Below, piece after piece: positions 51,917 through 58,494 of a stretch of DNA of 64,000 nucleotides. Origin of the DNA: Acidimicrobiia bacterium (lineage in GTDB: Bacteria; Actinomycetota; Acidimicrobiia; Spongiisociales; UBA5794); NCBI GenBank assembly GCA_041393965.1, contig JAWKJB010000003.1:382825-446824 (forward strand), read 5' to 3'. Each line of letters starts with the position of its first letter. The stretch's first letter is position 1. Position numbers and translations under genes: made by a program. The notes under the pieces were generated by a model, which did not search any database, was not told the DNA's origin, and saw only the letters and a list, made by a program, of their open reading frames with translations.

Positions 51917-52219
51917 ACGCAATCAACCGACGTCCCTGCCAAGGCGATGGCGACGCGCGTTTAGGCATGATGCCCACACCAGGTTCTGGGACGGCTTCGC
52001 GAGAAATCGCGCAACGTTGGAGCGGTAACTGACACAAGGTCAATGGAGGCGGCCGTATCGAACAGGACCGAGTGATCGGAAGCACGGAGAGGACATGGCA
52101 GTCCTGCGGGTAGCAACTGCTGCCTCACCTTCGCAAGCCGTGCGATCCGCCGCTCTCGTAGTCAAGGGAGGGGATTCGCGTGGAGGCATCGCAAACGTGG
52201 ACGTGGGGAAGGAGGCCGC
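51917..52219. other. Intergenic region before the secreted metzincin gene
   Basis: No gene is convincing here; the short open frames lack homology or codon bias. It probably holds the promoter for 52220-54453. ACGT occurs four times (51930, 52014, 52195, 52201), in keeping with island base usage. A GGAGG at 52211-52215 serves the next gene. Confidence 0.5.
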
Positions 52220-53350
52220 ATGTTGGGAGCTAATGTTTGCTCGGGTCCTGCTGTCCGCCACACCTGGGTTATCGGCGTAGCACTAGCGCTCGTGGCAGTC
52301 GCGTTGGCGACTGTGACTGCGGAACCGGCCAACGCCTACCCGCAAGAGACCAACAACTGCAATGATCGCACCCTGCACTGGGAATTCCAGACCAACTCGC
52401 TATGGACGGCGGGTGGGGTGGATCGTCGCACTTGGGTCAGGGCCGCGATCAACACCCTGAACGACGAGAAAAGCTACGACGGATCAACGCTGGTGACCGT
52501 GACTGAGGACGGCGGCATCGATGTCCAGATCCGGGACGAGCCAGCCAGCAGCTACGGTTCGTCGGAGTGCTCAGGCGGTGCTTCCTTTTGGGTCAACTCC
52601 AACTACTCGTCAAGCAAGTTCTACTACAAGGTAGGGCGGCACGAAATGTTCCACCTCGCCGGCGCCGAGCACGGCGGCGATGAAGACTCGATGAATAGTG
52701 ACAATCCGCCAACGATGTCGACATGCATCAGCTGGACTACCTTCCGCACCACTAACAGCCTGGATCAGGACTCCGCTGCCTACGAGAACTGGCTACACAA
52801 CGGTGCTAGCGGCAGGCAACTGCACGCGAACATGGGATTCGAGCGGAACACGACCTACTGGGGCAAGGTCAACGGCACGTGGTCGGTAGTGACTACGGGA
52901 GGCGTCAGCGGACCCAAGAACGTAGCCTTCTTTGCGAGCGGCTCGTCGTACGCCAGCTCCTACATCTACCAGACGATTCGTCTGTGGACCGGAGATGACA
53001 ACGAGAGTTACCGCTCGAGAGCCTACGTACGTGAGCCAATCTCGTCCTACTCGACACTCGCGCAGTCAAAGATCTTCCGACGCAACATGACCGAATCGGG
53101 GGACAACGGCTGTTCATACCCCGATGGCCTGCAGAACCCAAACAGTTGGAGCATTGGCGGCTATGTGGAGCTCGCCAAGTCGAGTGTCAAGTCGGTCACC
53201 ACCACCTGGAGCGACGTAACCAGCAGCTACGTAAACCCGACGAACACAGACGGGTTGCAGCTTCAGATTCGTATCTACGGCAAAGCCACCCCGAGTGGCG
53301 GTGGTAGCGGTTCAATTCGCATCGACAACGCACGAGGGGGTGGCACATGA
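52220..53350 (+). CDS. Secreted metzincin-type zinc metalloprotease with C-terminal beta domain
   Basis: 376 residues: signal peptide (hydrophobic 17-37, cleavage near ANA-YP), then a matrixin-like catalytic domain with HEMFHLAGAEH at 141-151, an exact HExxHxxGxxH metzincin motif (H141, H145, H151 bind zinc; E142 is catalytic), followed by EDSMNSDNPPTMS, in which one Met may form the Met-turn. From about residue 205 a carbohydrate-binding-like jelly-roll segment follows (NMGFERNTTYWGKVNG to GSGSIRIDNARGGG). It should act outside the cell. Start ATG 52220 follows GGAGG. The downstream lipoprotein gene overlaps by four bases. Confidence 0.82.
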   Translation: MLGANVCSGPAVRHTWVIGVALALVAVALATVTAEPANAYPQETNNCNDRTLHWEFQTNSLWTAGGVDRRTWVRAAINTLNDEKSYDGSTLVTVTEDGGIDVQIRDEPASSYGSSECSGGASFWVNSNYSSSKFYYKVGRHEMFHLAGAEHGGDEDSMNSDNPPTMSTCISWTTFRTTNSLDQDSAAYENWLHNGASGRQLHANMGFERNTTYWGKVNGTWSVVTTGGVSGPKNVAFFASGSSYASSYIYQTIRLWTGDDNESYRSRAYVREPISSYSTLAQSKIFRRNMTESGDNGCSYPDGLQNPNSWSIGGYVELAKSSVKSVTTTWSDVTSSYVNPTNTDGLQLQIRIYGKATPSGGGSGSIRIDNARGGGT

Positions 53351-54453
53351 TCACGCGACTAAGCCTACGAAGAGGAAGACGTGGAGTAGCGATTGCGGCA
53401 ATATGCATGGCCTTGATATCCGCAAGCTGTGGCGAGGGACCCCCCGACGCAGGCAGCGGGTCCGCTCTACTTCCTGCAGATGCCACCATTGGGGAACTCG
53501 CGGCGACCTTCTCGGTGTGTCCGGAACCACTGGACGCAATCGCTCCTGCTGCCGAGTACCTGGAAGAGGCGATCGGGTGGATGAAGGTCGACAGGGTTGT
53601 TCGACACAGCGACGATCCGGACCGCACCCTCCCAGCCACCGTACTAGTACAGGGCGTTGACTCGACGACCGAGGAAGAAGTGTCGATCCATGGATCCTAC
53701 TGGCCTGGGATCGAGTGGGCATTGGCGAGCGGGGGTCAGGTCTGGTTCGCGATGGGCGATCCCGAGATGCTGGCCTTCGACAATATGGTGCTGTATGTCC
53801 TCACGTATACCCCAGATGGCAAGGCGTTCTTCCCCGGCCGCTGCCAGCACGACATCCTCTACAAGCCACTAGTGCAAGCGCTAGGCGAGGAGTTCGACGC
53901 CAGGATGAACGCCATACCAGGGAAGACCGGCGATGACCTTGTGATTGCGTTGAGAGGGCAGCTCCCAGTGGAGCCACCGGATGACGTTGTGATCCTCAAC
54001 CCGGAGACGGCGCCGGAGAAGTTGCTTGAGTCCCTTCAGTTCGCCGTGGTTCATGTGACTCTCAATGCCGCACTGGGACCCGACTACACCATCTGCACGT
54101 ATGTCGAGGCAGGTTGGAACGACTGCTTTGTCCCGGACTCTGATGCCGTCACGATCGGGTACGCAGTTGATGCGTACCTGGACGACACCGGTGTGCTGGA
54201 AGTCTGGCTGTTGGATTCCAACGCCAATCTCCTTGAGCCCATAGAGCTTCTAGGCACGGTCAATGTCCCCGCTTCTCTGGCGGACACAGAGGAGATCGCC
54301 ATGCGTATTGAGGTGGACACGGCGCAGCTGAGCAAGGGAGAACCAGGCACCGCTGACCTCGTCGAGACCATCCCGCTGGCAGATCTCGACATCGAAGATC
54401 CCGACTGGCCTGGACTCGGTGGTCCCGTAACCCCGGGCGTCCCGGGACCATAG
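53347..54453 (+). CDS. Putative lipoprotein of unknown function
   Basis: 368 residues. An Arg-rich N-terminus and a hydrophobic stretch (GVAIAAICMALISASC) end at a Cys that fits a loose lipobox, suggesting attachment to the outer face of the membrane. The mature part is acidic and without a recognised domain; Cys pairs occur at VCPEPL, GRCQHD, TICTYV and NDCFVP. ATG 53347 overlaps the metzincin stop by four bases, so the two are translationally coupled and may act together. Function unknown. Confidence 0.7.
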   Translation: MITRLSLRRGRRGVAIAAICMALISASCGEGPPDAGSGSALLPADATIGELAATFSVCPEPLDAIAPAAEYLEEAIGWMKVDRVVRHSDDPDRTLPATVLVQGVDSTTEEEVSIHGSYWPGIEWALASGGQVWFAMGDPEMLAFDNMVLYVLTYTPDGKAFFPGRCQHDILYKPLVQALGEEFDARMNAIPGKTGDDLVIALRGQLPVEPPDDVVILNPETAPEKLLESLQFAVVHVTLNAALGPDYTICTYVEAGWNDCFVPDSDAVTIGYAVDAYLDDTGVLEVWLLDSNANLLEPIELLGTVNVPASLADTEEIAMRIEVDTAQLSKGEPGTADLVETIPLADLDIEDPDWPGLGGPVTPGVPGP

Positions 54454-54686
54454 GAGCCCATTCGATGACACGGTAACCGTCTGCTCAGCGCTGACCGGGA
54501 GCTGATGCGGAACACGCCCTGCTAGCGGAGTCGGATCGGGTGTATCGGTACAAGCCGCACCCGATCCGGCGATTCGGACGCTGACCGCTGCGGCCAATGA
54601 TCGCGAGCAGCGGATCGGCATGGGAACCAAGCATGCTCAGATCAGCGTCGGATCGGCATGAGCACAGGCCACGAGGAGGCGCACCG

Positions 54687-55271
54687 ATGACCAAAGCGAT
54701 GGCATACGTTGCGGGCAGCGTGTTGCTGGCGGGTTTCGCGATGTCGCTCGTCGCCGTTATCGCCGTCAGTGAAGGGCCGACTCAGGGCTGCCAGTCGGGC
54801 CCGATGAAGTTCGACGCCCTGCTGGCAAGTGAAAGCATCATCGGAGTGACGCGTCACGACGCCTTCGCCGACCGTCCAGGGCTGGCGGTTTGGGCGCCCG
54901 GTACAGTCGCCAAAGCAACCGCAGTCTGGGGTGTTCCAGCCGATGAGGAGGAACTGGCGACAAGCGGCGGTCGTTTCAGCTTGGTCGCCGCCGACGAGGA
55001 GCGATGCGCAACCCAGCGCCTAGGCACAAGCAGATATGAAATCACCTATCAGTCTGAAGGTGGTCCGCACGTCCTGGCCGCCATCACCTCCACCGGAGAG
55101 GAGACGGAGCTGACCCGCCGCTTCGGTCAACCGGCCACAGATCCGGTCCAGTTCACCGACCGCCTGGTCGCCAATGCCGCCCTGTGGGCCGGACCCATAG
55201 CAACGATTGGCGCGGTGCTGATCGCTGTTGCAGCCATCCTGGTGTTCGTCGAGAAGCGCAGGGCCTGGTAA
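54687..55271 (+). CDS. Membrane protein with N- and C-terminal helices
   Basis: 194 residues. One helix near the N-terminus (AMAYVAGSVLLAGFAMSLVAVIAV) and one at the C-terminus (ALWAGPIATIGAVLIAVAAILVF) enclose an extracellular loop of about 130 residues with two cysteines (QGCQSG, ERCATQ). The ending VEKRRAW is cytoplasmic. No family recognised. ATG 54687 has GGAGG upstream. The 233 bases before it show no gene. Confidence 0.65.
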   Translation: MTKAMAYVAGSVLLAGFAMSLVAVIAVSEGPTQGCQSGPMKFDALLASESIIGVTRHDAFADRPGLAVWAPGTVAKATAVWGVPADEEELATSGGRFSLVAADEERCATQRLGTSRYEITYQSEGGPHVLAAITSTGEETELTRRFGQPATDPVQFTDRLVANAALWAGPIATIGAVLIAVAAILVFVEKRRAW

Positions 55272-55350
55272 CGAGCTCAATCTCGACGGGTGTCAGCAAT
55301 GCCAAGCGGCGACCTTGCCGGCTGTGCCAGATCTCGACGTATTCGGACAT
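55270..55350 (-). pseudogene. Possible C-terminal remnant of another IS3-family transposase
   Basis: The reverse strand encodes MSEYVEIWHSRQGRR, then LALLTPVEIEL, which matches the usual end of IS3/IS150-type OrfB (EYIEVWYNRRRxHSxLGxLTPVEFE). The His-Ser expected after the Arg run is lost and the surrounding sequence is not transposase-like. It would be a short relic of an older insertion beside the truncated replication gene. Low confidence because only about 27 residues match. Confidence 0.4.
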
Positions 55351-55431
55351 GGCGGTGATGGGCTCGACGGAATCGACGACGTTCTTTCCCTGGAGGCAGC
55401 AAACCCGTGCCGCGGTGCTTGCGGCGTAGCC

Positions 55432-55971
55432 TCACCGTCGGGTGTGGAGTGGGCGGGTTTCGCCGTGGGGGATCCGCACGATGATGTCGTTTTGGAAGGG
55501 GTCGCGGGTTTGGAGGCGGTGGAGGGTGGTGGCCCAGGTGGTGATGGCGTTGGGGTATTCGCACAGGAACGGGTCTGTGGATGCTTCGCCGATCAGGTAG
55601 TTGATCCGGTTGGTGGCTGCTTGTTCGGTCATGTCGCCGAACACGAATAGGACGTGGGGGAAGGTTGGGTAGTGGCGTTGCCAGCCGAGGGCTGGCCGGT
55701 GGAGTTCGCCCTCCTGCGGGGGTGGCCGGTAGCCGGCGACCTCGACGTAGGCGCGCAGTTTGGCGACGAGGATGTTGGGAGCTTCGGTTGCGCGGTCGTA
55801 TTCGATGAATCGCCACAAGGGCACGACGTCGCCGGTGGCGGTGTGGAGGGTGTAGGTGAGTACAGCATCGGCGATCGCCGCGTTGGTTTTGCCGTAGGGG
55901 TGGGCGACTTCGGGTTCCCAGCTGATGTCGTCGCCGTAGTGGCGGGCCCACCGGTTGAGGGCGATACCTAC
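55432..55971 (-). pseudogene. Replication-relaxation family protein, 5' end cut off by IS copy 2
   Basis: About 180 residues remain. The block DVVPLWRFIEYDRATEAPNI, LVAKLRAYVEVAGYRP, then TFPHVLFVFGDMTEQAATNRI, is typical of the C-terminal half of Replic_Relax proteins found on actinobacterial plasmids and conjugative elements (E.DR.TE...L..KL..Y...Y). The reading frame runs straight into the left end of the IS at 55972, so its start is missing. It points to a plasmid or integrative conjugative origin of the island. Confidence 0.75.
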
Positions 55972-56013
55972 TGAATCGCCCTGGGATTCTTGGAGGCTCT
56001 TGAGTGTGGAAAG

Positions 56014-56364
56014 ATGAGAGTCATGGCAAGGGAAATCACACCAGGAAGGCCGACGACTCGTCGGTATACGAAAGAGGAGAAGGATCAGGCTGTCCGGCTG
56101 GTTTTCGAGCTCCGTAAGGAGCTTGGGACGAGCCAGGGCACGGTGGTTCGGATTGCTGACCAGTTGGGGTATGGCCCCGAGTCTGTGCGTCGTTGGGTAG
56201 CTGACGCTGAGATCGAAGCAGGGGATGCCCCGGGCATGACAGCTTTTGAGCGGGCAAAGATGAAGAAGCTGGAGCAGGAGAACCGTGAGCTGCGCCGTGC
56301 GAACGAGATCTTGAAGCGGGCTTCGGCTTTCTTTGCGGCGGAGCTCGACCGCCCACACAGATAA
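56014..56364 (+). CDS. IS3 orfA, copy 2 (intact)
   Basis: 116 residues. RRYTKEEKDQAVRLVFELRK and RIADQLGYGPESVRRWVADA form the helix-turn-helix that binds the IS ends, and KMKKLEQENRELRRANEILK is the leucine-zipper-like coiled coil. ATG 56014 is the start used for comparison with copy 1. Its TAA overlaps the orfB ATG as TAATG. This copy has the Glu codon that is mutated to TAG in copy 1. Confidence 0.88.
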   Translation: MRVMAREITPGRPTTRRYTKEEKDQAVRLVFELRKELGTSQGTVVRIADQLGYGPESVRRWVADAEIEAGDAPGMTAFERAKMKKLEQENRELRRANEILKRASAFFAAELDRPHR

Positions 56365-57248
56365 TGGTCAAGTTCGTCGACGAGAATCGTGACGAGTTCG
56401 GGGTCGAGCCCATCTGCACCACGCTGGAGGTGGCCCCCTCAACGTATTACGACAACAAGAAGCGGCCCCTGTCCGCGAGCGCTGCGGGATGCGGTGATGA
56501 TGCCGATCCTGTTGGCATTGTGGATCTCGAACCGGAAGGTGTATGGGGCTCACAAACTGTGGAAAGCAGCCCGGCGTGCCGGCCATGACATGGCCGTGAC
56601 CAGACGGCTCGTCTGATGAAACAGCTCGAAATCCAAGGTGTGTCACGGCATCGACGGGTTCGTACAACACGACCCGACGAGTCAGCCACACGCCCCCAAG
56701 ACCTGGTGGATCGTGACTTCACCGCGGCTCGTCCGAACCGTCTGTGGGTAACAGACCTCACCTTTGTGTCGACCTGGTCGGGGGTGGCATATGTGTGTTT
56801 CATTGTTGACGCATTCAGCCGACGGATCGTTGGGTGGAGGGTTGCTTCCAACATGCGCACCCAGATGGTCCTTGACGCACTCGAGATGGCACGCTGGTCA
56901 AGAGGCACCCGCCTTGAAGGCCTCGTTACGCATTCCGATGCCGGATCTCAATTCACGAGCGTCCGATACGGTGAACGTCTTGCCGAGATCGGAGCGGTGC
57001 CTTCGATCGGGTCGGTCGGTGATTCGTTCGATAACGCCCTGGCCGAAACAGTGAACGGTCTCTACAAGACCGAGTTGATCTACGGACCAGACCAAGGACC
57101 GTGGAGAACGGTCGAGGAAGTCGAACTCGCCACCTTGGGGTGGGTGCACTGGTACAACACCGAGCGGCTCCACAGCCACTGCAGCGATATCCCACCAGCC
57201 GAATACGAGGAGGCCCGCTACGCTGAACTAGCCACAACTGGCAAGTAA
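56364..57248 (+). pseudogene. IS3 orfB (DDE transposase), copy 2, with two frameshifts
   Basis: It shares with copy 1 the frame change between KKRPLSA and ALRDAVMMP. In addition, a one-base deletion near 56590 (GHD followed by MAVTRRLV instead of IGRDQTARLM) shifts the frame again, so the DDE core (from 56616, with LWVTDLTFVSTWSG, VTHSDAGSQFTS and DNALAETVNGLY) is separated from the N-terminal part. It cannot yield a full transposase without two recoding events. Confidence 0.85.
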
Positions 57249-57411
57249 GGAAACCAAACAAAACGGTCTCCATCAAACCCAGTGTGATTCACTGAGTAGG
57301 TTGGCGACTGCGCGGCCAGTTGGCAAGCCGCAGTGCACAATCGCCTGACCCGCGGGACACGGAACGCTGATGGCGAGCCCGCGGGCTGGATCGGCGCTTA
57401 GGATCCCCATC

Positions 57412-58017
57412 ATGGATACCGCCGTGGCCCTCGTGCAAACCTACCTGTACATGAACGGGTTCTTCACGGTCACCGAGTATCCCGTTCTCGAGCAGATGGA
57501 CACCGCTCATCCGAGGACGCTGACCGATGTGGATGTCCTCGCCGTGCGGTTTCCCGGGGCGGGTTCGATCAGTGTCGACGGATCGGCCGGTGGGATCGAG
57601 GTGCCTCCCGATCCGGTTCTCGACCCTTCCGACCGGATGATCGATGTGATCATCGGGGAGGTGAAGGAAGGGGCGGCAGACCTCAACCGAGCGGCTCGCG
57701 ATCCGCTCGTGCTCCGGGCTGCGATCGGGCGGGTGGGGAAGGTCGAACCGGGGCTCGCGGACCTCCTCGTCGGGGACATCGCTCGGACCGGCACAGCGAT
57801 CCATCCGGCAGGTATCCGGATGCGGCTCATGGTCTTTGGTTCGAAGGCGCCGATGGACCCGCACCCGAGATACACCTGGTGCAGCCACGGGCACATCATC
57901 CGGTGGATGACCGACCAGCTCAGAAACAACTGGGATGTCGTCAAGTCGGTCCAGTCGAAGAACCAAGCCCTCGCGTTCCTGCTGCTGCACGAGAAGGCAC
58001 TTCGCAGCGAGGGATGA
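57412..58017 (+). CDS. Hypothetical protein with PD-(D/E)xK nuclease-like motif
   Basis: 201 residues, soluble. It begins MDTAVALVQTYLYMNGFFTV, then has LTDVDVLAVRFPG (candidate metal-binding Asp) and, about 40 residues later, DVIIGEVKEGAADLN (E-x-K). This spacing (Asp, then E-V-K) is that of restriction-endonuclease-like folds, and the opening helix plus Y-V-TEY pattern is common in such proteins. The C-terminal WMTDQLRNNWDVVKSVQSKN is unrecognised. ATG 57412 is preferred over an upstream GTG. It is three bases upstream of trmL and starts the backbone after the island. Confidence 0.6.
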   Translation: MDTAVALVQTYLYMNGFFTVTEYPVLEQMDTAHPRTLTDVDVLAVRFPGAGSISVDGSAGGIEVPPDPVLDPSDRMIDVIIGEVKEGAADLNRAARDPLVLRAAIGRVGKVEPGLADLLVGDIARTGTAIHPAGIRMRLMVFGSKAPMDPHPRYTWCSHGHIIRWMTDQLRNNWDVVKSVQSKNQALAFLLLHEKALRSEG

Positions 58018-58020
58018 CGC

Positions 58021-58473
58021 ATGTTCGATGTTGTGCTGTGGCAGCCCGAGATACCCCCGAACACGGGCAACCTGATGCGGCTCACCGTCAACACACATTG
58101 CCGCCTTCACCTGATCGAGCCGCTCGGATTCGAACTCGATGACACCCGGATGCGCCGTGCCGGCCTCGACTACCGCGAGGCGGCGTCCGTGACGCTGCAT
58201 GCATCCTTCGAGGCATACCTCGAGACCGGTCCCGGGCGCGTGTTCGCCTTCACCCAGCACGCGACGAGGCTGTACGCCGATGTGTCGTACCGGCAAGGGG
58301 ATGCGCTCCTCTTCGGGCGCGAGTCAGACGGCCTTCCCGCCGAGGTCCTGGATCATCCCGCCGTCTCGGAGCGTGTTCGCATCCCGATCGCCGAAGGTGG
58401 GCGGTCACTCAACCTCGCGAATGCCGCCGCGATCGGTGTCTACGAGGCCTGGCGGCAGAACGGGTACCGGTAG
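58021..58473 (+). CDS. trmL: tRNA (cytidine/uridine-34-2'-O)-methyltransferase TrmL
   Basis: 150-residue SPOUT protein. LWQPEIPPNTGNLMRL, LLFGRESDGLP and IPIAEGGRSLNLANAAAIGV are the three SPOUT motifs in the order found in TrmL, which methylates the ribose of the wobble base of certain leucine tRNAs. Length matches the family. It follows the hypothetical gene by three bases and is convergent with the surface-protein gene. Confidence 0.94.
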   Translation: MFDVVLWQPEIPPNTGNLMRLTVNTHCRLHLIEPLGFELDDTRMRRAGLDYREAASVTLHASFEAYLETGPGRVFAFTQHATRLYADVSYRQGDALLFGRESDGLPAEVLDHPAVSERVRIPIAEGGRSLNLANAAAIGVYEAWRQNGYR

Positions 58474-58494
58474 CGAGGCGAACTGGTCGGAGCG

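Larger units (their letters stand above)
47504..57291. mobile_element. IS-bounded foreign island (composite-transposon-like)
   Basis: A 9.8 kb block lies between two directly repeated IS3-family copies (47504-48824 and 55972-57291). Its genes (ECF sigma, secreted and membrane proteins, truncated replication-relaxation gene) differ in content from the surroundings. Base usage changes exactly at its edges: ACGT occurs about 30 times between the IS copies and twice in each, but never in 1-47503 and twice in 57292-64000. No target duplication flanks the whole block. It probably came from another genome, perhaps via a plasmid or conjugative element. Confidence 0.7.
55972..57291 (+). mobile_element. 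IS3-family insertion sequence, copy 2
   Basis: 1320 bases with the same terminal inverted repeats as copy 1 (TGAATCGCCCTGGG left; TGAATCACACTGGG right, reverse complement). OrfA is intact here. One T is missing relative to copy 1 (ACATGGCC at about 56590 against ACATTGGCC), breaking orfB. Flanks are TAC on the left and CTG on the right, so no target duplication is seen. It truncates the replication-relaxation gene on its left; backbone DNA begins right after its right end. Confidence 0.9.

Noticed and set aside
47504..57291. Target-site duplications of the IS copies
   Set aside because: The three or four bases on either side differ in both copies (CAG/CTC and TAC/CTG), and cross-pairing of flanks gives no match either.
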